DNA of 64,000 nt from WHSW01 sp963742205 (GTDB taxonomy: Bacteria; Actinomycetota; Thermoleophilia; Solirubrobacterales; 70-9), in NCBI GenBank assembly GCA_963742205.1, contig CAVUKZ010000011.1:186001-250000 (forward strand). The letters are read 5' to 3'. Of this stretch, positions 16,317 through 25,067 are shown piece after piece. Under the pieces are notes generated by a model, which had not been told where the DNA came from, did no database searches, and saw only the letters and a list, made by a program, of their open reading frames with translations. Made by a program: the position numbers and the translations under genes. The stretch's first letter is position 1; each line of letters starts with the position of its first letter.

Positions 16317-16529
16317 GTCGTCGGCGAGCAGCGCCCTCAGGCTCTCGTGCTCCTCGCGGCAGGCGGGGCAGCCCCGCAGGTGCGCGGCCAGCCCGGGAAT
16401 CCGGGCGTCGGCGTCCTGGCCCTCGAGCTCCAGTTCCACGTAGCGGTCGAGGAGGTCGAAGCACTCCTCGCATCCGACCTCCCGCTCGCGCGGGCCGAGC
16501 AACCGCTCGAGTTCGGCGTCGCCGTTCAT
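16299..16529 (-). CDS. zinc-finger anti-sigma factor (zf-HC2, soluble)
   Basis: A ~76-residue anti-sigma factor. The HC2 zinc motif is visible as GCEECFDLLDRYVE...AHLRGCPACREEH (His-x3-Cys-x2-Cys). No membrane helix follows, so it is a soluble ZAS-type protein, possibly redox- or zinc-responsive. ATG 16529 is chosen because GGAGGAGG lies 9 bases upstream; the in-frame ATG 16538 directly abuts that ribosome-binding sequence. It begins right after the stop of the ECF sigma factor, the usual sigma/anti-sigma order. Its stop overlaps the repeated flippase TAA. Confidence 0.82.
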   Translation of the reverse strand: MNGDAELERLLGPREREVGCEECFDLLDRYVELELEGQDADARIPGLAAHLRGCPACREEHESLRALLADDARGPG

Positions 16530-16530
16530 C

Positions 16531-17220
16531 TCACGCATCCTCCTCCGCGGTCACCGTCAGCCCCTGCTCGGCCAGCGTCGCGCGCAACCGCCGCCGAGCG
16601 TCGTGGAGCGTCTTGTAGAGGGCGCCGCGCGTCGTGTCGAGGCGGTCGGCCAGCACGTCGATCGGGACCTCGTTGAGCGCCAGGGCGACGAACACGCGGC
16701 GCTGGTGCTCGGTCAGGGAACCCTCGATGGCGACGCGCAGCGCCTCCAGCACCTCCGCGCGCTCGAGCGCCTCGTGCACCGGCCCAGCCCGGTCGGCGAA
16801 CCACTCCCAGCCGCCGGGCTCGAGCACGACCTCGCGGTCCTGCCAGGCCCGGCGCCGCACGCGCACGCCCGCCTCGAGCAGCGCGAACTTGTAGGCCCAG
16901 GTGGTGAAGCGGCTCTCCCCGCGAAACTCGCCCAGCTTCGCCAGCACCGCCACCAGCGCGTCGTCGGCCGCTTGCGTCGCGAGGTCCTCGAGCTCCTCGC
17001 CCCGCACCTGGGCGAGCGCCGCCCGGCGCCGTCCGAGCTCGAACCGGGCCGCTCGCAGCAGCAGCGCGTGCAGACGCTCGAGGGCCCGGTCGCGGTCGGG
17101 TCCCGACTCGGCGAGCGCCGCGATCCACGCCTTGGCCTGCGCTGCCGCCGGCGCCTCGGGATCTTCGAGCAGGCGGTCCAACGCAGGCGGAGCATAGGCC
17201 GCGCTCGCAAGTTGGCTCAT
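16531..17220 (-). CDS. ECF-type RNA polymerase sigma factor
   Basis: A 229-residue sigma-70 family factor. Region 2 is visible around ADDALVAVLAKLGEFRGESRFTTWAYKFALLEAGVRVRRRAW (the FRGESRFTTWAYKFA -10 recognition element), and region 4 around SLTEHQRRVFVALALNEVPIDVLADRLDTTRGALYKTLHDARRRLR. An N-terminal extension of about 60 residues precedes region 2. It is paired with the downstream zf-HC2 anti-sigma factor. Its regulon is unknown. Confidence 0.9.
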   Translation of the reverse strand: MSQLASAAYAPPALDRLLEDPEAPAAAQAKAWIAALAESGPDRDRALERLHALLLRAARFELGRRRAALAQVRGEELEDLATQAADDALVAVLAKLGEFRGESRFTTWAYKFALLEAGVRVRRRAWQDREVVLEPGGWEWFADRAGPVHEALERAEVLEALRVAIEGSLTEHQRRVFVALALNEVPIDVLADRLDTTRGALYKTLHDARRRLRATLAEQGLTVTAEEDA

Positions 17221-17251
17221 CTGAGGCTTCGCGACGGTCGCCGCTCATTTC

Positions 17252-18485
17252 TTACCTCACGGGGCTCGCGCCGAGCGCCTCCAGCGGGATGTCGGCGTCG
17301 GCGAGCCGTTCCGGGTCGACCTCGGCCCGGCTGCGGATCAGCTCCGCGATCGGGTCGACGACGTCCCAGACGTTGACGTTCATGCCCGCCAGCACGCGGT
17401 TCTCGGAGTCGAGCCAGAAGGCGATGAACTCGCGCCCCGGACGGTCACCGCGCAGCACGACCCGGCCGGCCCCGTCGGCGAGCCCGGTGTACTCCATCCC
17501 GACCTCGTACTGGTCGCTGAAGAAGTACGGCAACCGGTCCCACCGCGCCGGCTTACCGAGCATCGCTCGGGCGGCGACCTCGGGCTGGTGCAGCGCGTTG
17601 GCCCAGTGCTCGACGCGCAGCCGGTGGCCGTAGAACGGGTGCAGCACCGACGCGACGTCGCCGGCCGCGAACACGCCGGGGACGGAGGTCTCCAGGCGGT
17701 CGTCGACGCAGATGCCGTCCTCGACGGTGAGCCCCGCCCGCTCACCGAGAGCTGTCCGCGGGCGCACGCCGATCCCGACGACGGCGAAGTCGCACTCGAT
17801 CCGCCGCCCGTCGCCGAGCACCACTGCCTCGATCGCGGCCTCCCCCTCGAGGCGCTCGACCGTTTGCCCGGTGTGCAGAGCGACGCCCCGGTCGCGATGC
17901 AGCTCGGCGAAGAAACAACCGAGCTCGCTGCCGAGGACGCGCTCGCAGCGGCATCCGCTCGCGCTCGATCAGCGACACCTCGAGCCCGCGCTGGCGCGCG
18001 GATGCGGCGACCTCGGCGCCGATCCACCCCGCGCCGATCACGGCCACGTGACCACCCGCATCGAGGCGCCGGGCGAGCGCCTCCGAATCGGCGAGCGTCC
18101 GCAGGTAGTGCACGCCGTCGAGCTCCGAACCGGCGATCGGGAGCGGCCGCGGCTCGGCCCCGGGCGCGAGCAGCAGCCGGTCGTAGCGGACGAACGCGCC
18201 GTCGTCGAGCTCAACCGTCCGCGCCGCCGTGTCGACGTCGACCGCCAGTCCCTCGCGCAGCTCGACGGCGTGGTCGCGGTACCAGCCCCGGGGATGGACC
18301 AGCGTGTCGTCCCTGGGGAGCTCACCGCGCAGGAAGTCCTTCGACAGGGGCGGGCGCTCGTAGGGCGCCTCGGGCTCGTCCCCGATCAGCACGATCGGTC
18401 CCTCGAAGCCCTCCGTGCGAAGCGCCTCGGCCGTCTTCGCCCCGGCCATCCCCGCGCCGACGATCACGTGGGCAGCTCTAGCCAT
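17252..18485 (-). CDS. NAD(P)/FAD ferredoxin reductase-like oxidoreductase (one frameshift)
   Basis: Pyridine-nucleotide-disulfide-type reductase of the rubredoxin/ferredoxin reductase group. The N-terminal half (from 18485) has the FAD motif VIVGAGMAGAKTAEALR, the YERPPLSKDFLRGE segment, and the NAD motif VAVIGAGWIGAEVAASARQRG up to LIERERMPL. The C-terminal half (to 17252) is in another frame: VLGDGRRIECDFAVVGIGVRP, SVPGVFAAGDVAS and the reductase C-terminal domain. Removing one base near 17946-17952 joins them and yields 410 residues, the family length. It overlaps the folE start region by 8 bases. The electron partner is not encoded nearby. Confidence 0.85.
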
Positions 18486-19098
18486 GGCTGGGCCCTCCCG
18501 CCAGCGCGAGGAACTCCTGCCTCGTTCTGGCGTCGTCGCGGACCTGGCCGACGAGCGCGGAGGTCACCGTGGTCGCGCCGGGCTTCTGCACCCCGCGCAG
18601 CGACATGCACATGTGCTCGGCCTCGATCACCACACCGATCCCGCGCGGCGCCAGCTCGCGCTCGAGCCAGCGGGCGATGTCGGTCGTGAGCCGCTCCTGA
18701 ACCTGGAGGGAGCGGGCGAAGAGGTCGACGACTCGGGCGAGCTTGGAGAGCCCGATGATGCGCTCGCCCGGCAGGTAGCCGATCGACACGACCCCGACGA
18801 ACGGCAGCAGGTGGTGCTCGCAGAGCGAGTGGAACGGGATCCGCCGGGCGACGACGAGCTCGTCGTACTCGCCGTCGTTGGGAAAGGTGGTGGGCACGAA
18901 CCCGTTCGGGGCGTCGAGGAGCTCGGCGTAGACGTCGACCATCCGGCGCGGGGTCTCGACCGTCGCCTCGGTGGCGAGATCCACCCCGAGTGCCTCGAGC
19001 AGCTCCGATGCCGCACGCACGGCCCGCTCGCGGTCGATTTCGATCTTCTGGGAGGGCAGCGGCCGCAGGGGCGCCGCCAGCTGTTCGATGTTGTTCAT
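18478..19098 (-). CDS. folE: GTP cyclohydrolase I
   Basis: Converts GTP to 7,8-dihydroneopterin triphosphate, the first step of folate/pterin synthesis. The 206-residue protein has the type I signature: TPRRMVDVYAELL, the zinc and active-site segment SLCEHHLLPFVG (Cys and two His), IGLSKLARVVDLFARSLQVQERLT, and the second zinc cysteine in EAEHMCMSLRGVQKPG. Start is ATG 19098. It overlaps the downstream reductase gene by 8 bases, so the two are probably co-transcribed, and is divergent from the DoxX-like gene. Confidence 0.95.
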   Translation of the reverse strand: MNNIEQLAAPLRPLPSQKIEIDRERAVRAASELLEALGVDLATEATVETPRRMVDVYAELLDAPNGFVPTTFPNDGEYDELVVARRIPFHSLCEHHLLPFVGVVSIGYLPGERIIGLSKLARVVDLFARSLQVQERLTTDIARWLERELAPRGIGVVIEAEHMCMSLRGVQKPGATTVTSALVGQVRDDARTRQEFLALAGGPSHG

Positions 19099-19197
19099 GC
19101 CGGCTTTGCGACCCGCGACCGCCCGGTCTTACCTCGGGGTAAGGAATCGCCGCCTCGGGTCGCTCAGGGGTCGAGTGCAACCGAAAGGAGCAACGTC

Positions 19198-19644
19198 ATG
19201 AGCACCATCACCGCCGTCATGCGCCCGATCCCGATGCCACGGGCAGGGTCGCTGCGCACCGACCCGCTGACTCAGGCCTTCCTGCTGCTGCGGATCGGGT
19301 TCGCGGTCGCGCCGATCCTGTTCGGGATCGACAAGTTCGCGGAGGTCATGAACGACAACTGGGCCGCGTACCTGGCGCCCGAGTACAACGACCTGATCCC
19401 CGGCAGCGCCGCGGACGCGATGCATTTGGTCGGGATCGTGGAGATCGCGGCCGGGTTCGTCGTCCTCGTCTCGCCCCGCTTCGGCGGCCTGCTGGTCGCC
19501 GCGTGGCTGGCCGGAATCATCGGCAGCCTGCTGCTGGTCGGCGGCTACGGCGACATCGTCCTGCGCGACTTCGGCCTGCTGATCGCCGCCCTGGCTCTGA
19601 ACCGCGTGGCGACCGCCTACGCCGAGCGGGAGGCCTACGCTTGA
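19198..19644 (+). CDS. DoxX-like small membrane protein
   Basis: A 148-residue protein with four predicted helices: FLLLRIGFAVAPILFGIDKF, MHLVGIVEIAAGFVVLVS, GLLVAAWLAGIIGSLLLVG and FGLLIAALALNRVATAY. The FGIDKF and LVGIVEIAAG signatures are of the DoxX/SURF4-like type. ATG 19198 is preceded by AAGGAG; the frame is open much further upstream but only as antisense of folE. DoxX-like proteins are membrane components of uncertain biochemical role. Confidence 0.75.
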   Translation: MSTITAVMRPIPMPRAGSLRTDPLTQAFLLLRIGFAVAPILFGIDKFAEVMNDNWAAYLAPEYNDLIPGSAADAMHLVGIVEIAAGFVVLVSPRFGGLLVAAWLAGIIGSLLLVGGYGDIVLRDFGLLIAALALNRVATAYAEREAYA

Positions 19645-19647
19645 CGC

Positions 19648-20142
19648 GTGGAAGAGCCGAACGCTGACTGGGAGCGACGGGTCGACGAGGTGTGGGCCTC
19701 GGGCGACGAGCTGGAGGAGCAAGAGCTGCTGACGGCGATCGAGGATCTGGCCGCCGAGCTCGGCGACGAGAGCCCGGTGGCCGCCTTCGAGCGCGGCTCG
19801 TCGCTGGACTCCACCGGCCACTCGGACCTGGCGATCCCGCACTACCGACGCGCCCTCGAGCTTGGCCTCGAGGGCGCGCGGCGGCGCCGGGCGGTGATCC
19901 AGATGGCGAGCTCGCTGCGCAACCTCGGCGAGGTCTCAGAGAGCGTCGCGCTGCTGCGCGCCGAGCGCGATCGGCCGGCGGACGAGCTCGACGACGCGGT
20001 GGCGGCCTTCCTCGCCCTGGCCCTGGTCGACGCCGGCCGGGAGCGCGAGGCGACCGCGCTCGCGCTCGAGGCGCTGGCGCCGCACCTGCCGCGCTACCAG
20101 CGATCGCTGGCCAACTACGCGCGCGAGATCGGCGAGCGTTAG
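19648..20142 (+). CDS. tetratricopeptide-repeat protein
   Basis: A 164-residue soluble protein starting at GTG 19648, three bases after the DoxX-like stop. It carries helical-pair repeats typical of TPR: AAFERGSSLDSTGHSDLAIPHYRRALELGLEGARRRRAVIQMASSLRNLGEVSESVALLRAERD and LALVDAGREREATALALEALA. Actinobacterial tetratricopeptide proteins of this size (TPR_5-like) are common, and their partners are generally unknown. No catalytic motif is seen. Confidence 0.72.
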   Translation: MEEPNADWERRVDEVWASGDELEEQELLTAIEDLAAELGDESPVAAFERGSSLDSTGHSDLAIPHYRRALELGLEGARRRRAVIQMASSLRNLGEVSESVALLRAERDRPADELDDAVAAFLALALVDAGREREATALALEALAPHLPRYQRSLANYAREIGER

Positions 20143-20146
20143 GCCG

Positions 20147-20792
20147 TCAGCCGCCGCGGCCCTCGGGAGGGCGCCAGCGCTCGCCCTCCGCCAGGCGGCC
20201 GAACCCCACCCACAGCGCGTTCATGGCAGCGGCTACGACCTGCTCGCGCGGCACCTCGCGGTGGTCGTACCACCACAGCGCGAGCCCCGCGATGGCCGAG
20301 CGCAGGAGCTCGATCACCATCTCGCGGGCCGCGTCGCCCCCGCCGCCCGCGATCTCCTCGCCGCCGGGAAGCGTCTGCAGCAGCGGCAAAAGACCTCGGC
20401 TCGACTGCGCCTGAATCTCTCGGTGGGCCGCCTGCACCGCCGGGTCGCCGCTGGTGTCGCGGAAGATCATCCGCCACGCGTACGGGTGCGACTCGACGTA
20501 GGCGAACCAGGCGTCGAGCGCCTGCGGAATTCTGATCTCCGCGGGTTCGTCGCCGATCAGATGGGTCGCCCACACGGTGCGCATCTCCTGCGAGGTGGCG
20601 CTCGAGCAGGCGCGCGTGCAGATCCGCCTTCGACTCGAAATGGTCGTAGACGACCGGGGCCGAGACGCCCGAGCGCCGCGCGATCTCGTCGATCGTCGCG
20701 GCGACATAGCCGTGCTCGGCGAACACCTCGGTCGCCGCGTCCTCGATCACGGCTCGGCGCTCCGCCGGGCTCATTCTGGTCCGGGTTGCCAT
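20147..20792 (-). CDS. TetR-family transcriptional regulator (one frameshift)
   Basis: The N-terminal TetR HTH is complete: AVIEDAATEVFAEHGYVAATIDEIARRSGVSAPVVYDHFESKADLHARLLERHL (about 13-68). One surplus base near 20588-20595 moves the effector domain into another frame: EMRTVWATHLIGDEPAEIRIPQALDAWFAYVESHPYAWRMIF...EQVVAAAMNALWVGFGRLAEG. Corrected length is 214 residues, normal for TetR. Two 18-bp palindromes lie immediately upstream, so it likely represses itself and the divergent membrane protein gene at 20859. Confidence 0.85.
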
Positions 20793-20810
20793 ACCTAACG
20801 CATGTTAGGT
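20793..20810. promoter_or_regulatory. TetR operator 1
   Basis: ACCTAACGCATGTTAGGT: perfect 7-bp arms ACCTAAC/GTTAGGT with a 4-base centre, directly adjoining the TetR start codon (20790-20792). Together with operator 2 it occupies the divergent promoter region. Confidence 0.78.
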
Positions 20811-20824
20811 AGAGTCTCGGTCAT

Positions 20825-20842
20825 ACCTAATGCTCACTAGGT
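20825..20842. promoter_or_regulatory. TetR operator 2
   Basis: ACCTAATGCTCACTAGGT: an imperfect copy of operator 1 with identical outer arms ACCTA/TAGGT and the same 18-bp length. Its centre is 32 bp from that of operator 1 (about three helical turns), so both sites face the same side of the DNA. Confidence 0.68.
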
Positions 20843-20858
20843 TACGACTGGAGTTCCG

Positions 20859-21317
20859 ATGACCGACCAAGCCGCCGCAGCTGCACCCCGCTCCTTCAAC
20901 GCGACCGCCGCCGGCGCCTGGACGCTGGCTCAGAAGGGGGTGCTGGTGATCTGCGTGCTGCAGCTCGCCTGGGCGCTGGCCGGCTTCATCGCCGAGCCGA
21001 GCTTCGACCTCGGTGACTCAGCGCCGACAGCGACCGTGCTCTGGGTCGACTTCAACGGCGTCCACGCGCTGTCGGGCCTGCTGCTGTTCGGCCCCGGGCT
21101 CGTCTTCGCAACTCGGCCCGCCTGGGCCGTCCTGTACTCCTTCGCCGCGGCCGGAGCGCTGATCGCGACCGGCGTCTGGGCGCTGCTCAGCACGCAGCCG
21201 GCCTACGTGTTCACGTTCCCGAACAACGAGCGCGACGCCGTTCTGCACCTCGTCACGGGCTTCCTGTTCCTCGGGCTCGGCGTTGCTCAGGCGCGCCGCG
21301 ACCGCGCCGCGTTGTAG
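20859..21317 (+). CDS. four-helix membrane protein, DUF4383-like
   Basis: A 152-residue protein with about four hydrophobic helices (VLVICVLQLAWALAGFI, ALSGLLLFGPGLVFATRP, VLYSFAAAGALIATGVWAL, AVLHLVTGFLFLGLGVAQ). The middle VDFNGVHALSGLLL and late NERDAVLHLVTGFLFL segments resemble DUF4383 proteins, in which a conserved N-x-x-H(x)nH pattern recurs. It is divergent from the TetR gene with two operators between them and is probably its target. Its 3' end overlaps the convergent glycosyltransferase by 31 bases. Function unknown. Confidence 0.65.
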   Translation: MTDQAAAAAPRSFNATAAGAWTLAQKGVLVICVLQLAWALAGFIAEPSFDLGDSAPTATVLWVDFNGVHALSGLLLFGPGLVFATRPAWAVLYSFAAAGALIATGVWALLSTQPAYVFTFPNNERDAVLHLVTGFLFLGLGVAQARRDRAAL

Positions 21318-22243
21318 GCGCTCGCGGCCTCGCGCAGGCCCTCGCCGCGCCCAGGCATCAGCGCCTGGCGCGCGTGCAGCGCGTACAGGCGCGGGTCGTG
21401 GCCGGGTAGCACGGTCGCCGCCAGCGCCCGCACCGCGTAGGGAAAGGCCAGCAACGGGCGCAGCGCCACCGCCACGGCCTCGCCGTGGTGCTTGCGCAGG
21501 TAACGGTCGCGCCCGCGGTGAAACTCCACCACCCGCCGCTCGCGAGCCGCGGCGTCCGTCGCCAGCTGCTCGTGGTGGACGGCGACGGCTGCGGGGACGT
21601 AGAGGATGCGCCAGGCGGCGTCGCGCAGGCGCTTGGCGAAGTCGGTCTCGTCGGAGTAGACGAAGAACGCCGGGTCCAGGTACCCGACGGCCTCGGCCGC
21701 CCGCCGCCGGACGAGCATCGCGGCCGACTGCACCCAGCCGACCTCCCGCACGCGATCGCCGCGGCTCTCGGTCACGAGCCACCGGTGCAAGAACAAGGCG
21801 CTCGCGAGGGCCGCCCCGGGCCCGGGAAGACGCCAGGCGCATGGCTGCGGGCGGCCGGCGGGATCGACGAGTTGCGCGCCGGCCGCGCCGGCGCCGTGGT
21901 CGGCACGCAGGGCGTCGACCAGCGCGCGGACGGTCCCGGGGCGCAGCTGGCTGTCCTCGTTGAGCAGCAGGCAGAGCTCCCCGCGCGCCTCGGCGAGCAC
22001 CAGGCTGTCGAGCGCCGCCTTGCCCTCGCGCTCGGACCGGCGCAGGAGTCGCAGTCGCTCTCCGAGCCCCTCGGGGCCCGCGTTCCAGGCCTCGACCGCG
22101 TCGGCCGACCCGTCGTCGGATGCGTTGTCGACCACCAGCACCTCGGCCTCCAGTTCGGCCGGACCGTGGTCGCGGATCGCCACCAGGCAGGCGAGCAGGA
22201 GCTCCCGGCCATTGGTGTTCACGACGCAATAGGAGAGGTCCAC
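21287..22243 (-). CDS. family 2 glycosyltransferase (rhamnosyltransferase-like)
   Basis: A 318-residue GT-A enzyme. The nucleotide-binding start LSYCVVNTNGRELLLACLVAI, VLVVDNASDDGSADAVEAW, the metal-site neighbourhood ELCLLLNEDSQLRPG, and the acceptor region FFVYSDETDFAKRLRDAAWRILYVP are all as in WbbL-type transferases that add a sugar to a lipid carrier or glycan. It is divergent from the GT4 gene at 22261 (17 bp between start codons), so both probably share a promoter region. Sugar specificity is not predictable. Confidence 0.87.
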   Translation of the reverse strand: MDLSYCVVNTNGRELLLACLVAIRDHGPAELEAEVLVVDNASDDGSADAVEAWNAGPEGLGERLRLLRRSEREGKAALDSLVLAEARGELCLLLNEDSQLRPGTVRALVDALRADHGAGAAGAQLVDPAGRPQPCAWRLPGPGAALASALFLHRWLVTESRGDRVREVGWVQSAAMLVRRRAAEAVGYLDPAFFVYSDETDFAKRLRDAAWRILYVPAAVAVHHEQLATDAAARERRVVEFHRGRDRYLRKHHGEAVAVALRPLLAFPYAVRALAATVLPGHDPRLYALHARQALMPGRGEGLREAASAYNAARSRRA

Positions 22244-22260
22244 CGGAAGAATCGTTCCTG

Positions 22261-23373
22261 ATGCGTGTCCAAGTCGTCGATCCGCCGGCCTTTACGCCGC
22301 CGTACGACCGCGCCCTGTGCGCGGCGCTGGCGACCGCCGGAGCGGAGGTGGAGCTCGTCACGAGCCGGTTCGAGTACGGGCCCGTGGCGGCGCCGGACGG
22401 CTACGAGGTGGCCGAGCTGTTCTATCGCCGGTCCACCCGCCGCGGTCTCGGGTCGCCGGCACGCCGGGGCCTGCGCCTCGCCGAGCACGTGCCCGGGATG
22501 CGGCGGCTGCGGATTCACGCGCGGGCGGCCGACATCGTTCACCTGCAGTGGCTGAGCGTGCCCGACCTCGACCGCTTCTTGCTGCCCGACCGCCCCCGCG
22601 CGTTCACCGTGCACTACCCGCTGCCCACGTCGCGTTCGGCGCGGGCCCGCCAGCGCGCCCTGCTCGCGCGCATGGACGCGATCGTGGCCCACTCCGAGCA
22701 CGGGGCCGCTGAGCTCCGGGCGCTGCTCGACGACCCCGCGCGCGTGCACAGGATCCCCCACGGCGCCTTCACCCACCTGACCGAGCAGCCGGACGAGCGC
22801 CCGTTGCCGGAGGAGCTCGCCGGCGTCGACGGCCCGGTCGTCCTGTGCTTCGGGCTCGTGCGCCCGTACAAGGGGGTCGACGTGCTGCTGCGGGCCTTTC
22901 GGGAGCTCGAGGGCGCCGAGCTCTGGGTGGTCGGCATGCCGCGGATGGACATGACCGAGCTGCGCCGGCTCGCCGCCGAATGCGCGGCGCCGGTGCGCTT
23001 CGTGGAGCGCTTCATCACCGATCCCGAGATCCCCGCCTACTTCCGGCGCGCGGACGTCGTCGTGCTGCCGTATCGCGCGATCGAGCAGTCGGGCGTGCTG
23101 TACACAGCGCTCGCCTTCGGCAACGCGATCGTCGCCAGCGCGGTCGGCGGCTTCACGGAGGTCGGCGAGCGCGACGGCGCCCTGCGCCTCGTGCCGCCGG
23201 GTGACCCGGAGCCGCTGGCCGCGGCGCTCGGCGAGCTGCTCGCCGATCCGGCAGCGCGCACCGAACTCGCCGCGGCCGCGGCGCGCGCGGCCGCCGGCCC
23301 GTATTCGTGGCGGGAGATCGGCGCGCGGACGCTCGATCTCTACCGATCGACGATTGGCGAGGGCGGTTCCTGA
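22261..23373 (+). CDS. family 4 (group 1) glycosyltransferase
   Basis: A 370-residue GT-B retaining glycosyltransferase. An N-terminal acceptor domain begins RVQVVDPPAFTPPYDRALCAAL. The C-terminal donor domain contains VVLCFGLVRPYKGVDVLLRAF, LWVVGMPRMD, and the E-x7-E region DVVVLPYRAIEQSGVLYTALAFGNAIVAS. ATG 22261 is chosen; upstream codons in the frame are antisense of the divergent GT2. It ends in TGATG overlap with the next glycosyltransferase, so the two are translationally coupled. Confidence 0.9.
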   Translation: MRVQVVDPPAFTPPYDRALCAALATAGAEVELVTSRFEYGPVAAPDGYEVAELFYRRSTRRGLGSPARRGLRLAEHVPGMRRLRIHARAADIVHLQWLSVPDLDRFLLPDRPRAFTVHYPLPTSRSARARQRALLARMDAIVAHSEHGAAELRALLDDPARVHRIPHGAFTHLTEQPDERPLPEELAGVDGPVVLCFGLVRPYKGVDVLLRAFRELEGAELWVVGMPRMDMTELRRLAAECAAPVRFVERFITDPEIPAYFRRADVVVLPYRAIEQSGVLYTALAFGNAIVASAVGGFTEVGERDGALRLVPPGDPEPLAAALGELLADPAARTELAAAAARAAAGPYSWREIGARTLDLYRSTIGEGGS

Positions 23374-24500
23374 TGGCCGTGGTCGAGGTCGTCTTCTGGG
23401 TCGCCGTCGGGCTGCTGGTCTACACGCACGTCGGCTATCCGCTGGTGCTGGCGCTGATCGCGCGCCTGAAGCGCCGGCGCCCGTCAGCCCCGGCGCTCGC
23501 GGAGCTGCCCTCGGTCTCGCTGATCGTCGCCGCCCATGACGAGGAACGGGTGATCGCCGACAAGGTGCGCAACGCCCTGGAACTCGACTACCCACGCGAG
23601 CTGCTCGAGGTCATCGTCGCCTCGGACGGGTCGACCGACCGCACGGCGGAGCTCGCCCGCGCAGCGGGTGCCGACGTCGTGCTGGAGCTGGAGCGCGCGG
23701 GCAAGGTCCCGGCCCAGAATTCCGCCGCCGCCGCGGCCCGTGGTGAGCTGCTGGCGTTCAGCGACGCCAACGCCCAATGGCGCGCCGACGCCCTGCGGCT
23801 GCTGGTGGGCGAGTTCTCCGATCCCGACGTCGGCTACGCCTGCGGCCAGGCGCGGCTGATCGACCAGGGCGGGACGAACCAGGAGGGGATCTACTGGCGG
23901 GCCGAGCTCGCGGTGCGAGGGCTCGAGTCCGCCCTCGCGGGGGTCACCGCCGGCAACGGGGCGATCTACGCCGTGCGCAGCGAGGCGTATCTGCCGCTCG
24001 GGCCGGCGTCGAGCCACGATCTCTCGTTCCCGTTCATGCTCACCAAGCGCGGCTGGCGGGCGGTCTACGCGCCCGACGCGATCTCGGAGGAGAAGGAGGT
24101 CGAGACGGTCGAGGGCGAGTTCGCCCGCAAGCGGCGGATGATGCGCGGCGTCTACGACGAGGTCGTGACCGACGGGATGCTCGCCCCCCGCGGCTACGGG
24201 CCGCTGTACGCGTTCGAGATCGCCAGCCACCGGGTGCTGCGCTACGCGTCGCCGCTGCTGCACCTGATCGCGCTCGTCGCGAACGCGGTCCTGCTCGGCA
24301 CCTCGGCGCTGTACGTGGTCACGTTCGCCCTGCAGCTCGCGCTGCTCGCGGCGGCCGCGCTGGCCGGGCCCTTCCCGGCCCGCCCGCTGCTCCTCGCCCG
24401 CTACTACGTGCTGGTCACCGCTTCGATCGCCGCCGGCCTCTGGGACCGGATCCGGCTTGGCACCCCGGGGGCGTGGGAGAAGGCCGAGGGCACGCGGTGA
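23373..24500 (+). CDS. membrane family 2 glycosyltransferase
   Basis: A 375-residue processive-type GT2. One helix at the N-terminus (VVFWVAVGLLVYTHVGYPLVLALI) is followed by the catalytic core (VSLIVAAHDEERVIADKVRNAL, VIVASDGSTDRTAELA, LLAFSDANAQWRADAL, FMLTKRGWRAVY) and R-K-R-R-M-M near 250 in the acceptor region. Three helices close the protein. It is like polysaccharide synthases that act at the membrane face. Start ATG 23373 overlaps the stop of the GT4 gene, and its own stop overlaps the GTG of the sugar transferase. Confidence 0.87.
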   Translation: MAVVEVVFWVAVGLLVYTHVGYPLVLALIARLKRRRPSAPALAELPSVSLIVAAHDEERVIADKVRNALELDYPRELLEVIVASDGSTDRTAELARAAGADVVLELERAGKVPAQNSAAAAARGELLAFSDANAQWRADALRLLVGEFSDPDVGYACGQARLIDQGGTNQEGIYWRAELAVRGLESALAGVTAGNGAIYAVRSEAYLPLGPASSHDLSFPFMLTKRGWRAVYAPDAISEEKEVETVEGEFARKRRMMRGVYDEVVTDGMLAPRGYGPLYAFEIASHRVLRYASPLLHLIALVANAVLLGTSALYVVTFALQLALLAAAALAGPFPARPLLLARYYVLVTASIAAGLWDRIRLGTPGAWEKAEGTR

Positions 24501-25057
24501 CCCGAGTGCTGGATCTGGTTCTCGCCACCATCGGCCTGGTGATCGCGGCGCCGCTGCTGGCGCTCGCCGCGATCGCCATCAAGCTCGACTCCCGCGGCCC
24601 GGCCCTCTATCTCGCCCGCCGCGTCGGCCGCGGTGGGGTCGAGTTCGACCTCTACAAGCTGCGCACCATGCACACCGGCAACGACCCGGTGGGGGTCGGG
24701 ACGCCGGTGCTTGCGGGCGACCCCCGCGTGACCCGCGTCGGCGACGTGCTGCGGCGCTTCTCGCTCGACGAGCTCCCGAACCTGATCAACGTCCTGCGTG
24801 GCGAGATGTCGATCGTCGGCCCACGCCCGACCCTGCGGGCGCAGGTGGAGGCCTACACGCCGCGCCAGCGCCGGCGGCTCGACGTCAAACCGGGCCTCAC
24901 GGGCTGGGCCCAGGTGAACGGCCGCGCCGGGATCCCCTGGGACGAGCGGATCGAGCTCGACGTCTGGTACGTCGACCACCGCTCGACCCTGCTCGATCTG
25001 CGGATCCTCGGCCGGACGGCGCGGCTGCTGATCACCGGGCACGGCCTCTACGGGTAG
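24497..25057 (+). CDS. undecaprenyl-phosphate sugar phosphotransferase (short WcaJ/PglC type)
   Basis: A 186-residue polyprenol-phosphate hexose-1-phosphate transferase that starts glycan assembly on the lipid carrier. Start is GTG 24497 within GTGA overlap. It has a single N-terminal re-entrant hydrophobic helix (LDLVLATIGLVIAAPLLALAAIAI), the FDLYKLRTM segment, the catalytic DELPNLINVLRGEMSIVGPRP containing the Asp-Glu pair, and GLTGWAQVNGR near the C-terminus. It lacks the N-terminal four-helix/CoA-binding part of WcaJ, so it is the minimal PglC-like form. It is the likely first step for this glycosyltransferase cluster. Confidence 0.92.
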   Translation: MTRVLDLVLATIGLVIAAPLLALAAIAIKLDSRGPALYLARRVGRGGVEFDLYKLRTMHTGNDPVGVGTPVLAGDPRVTRVGDVLRRFSLDELPNLINVLRGEMSIVGPRPTLRAQVEAYTPRQRRRLDVKPGLTGWAQVNGRAGIPWDERIELDVWYVDHRSTLLDLRILGRTARLLITGHGLYG

Positions 25058-25067
25058 CTTCTCGCGC

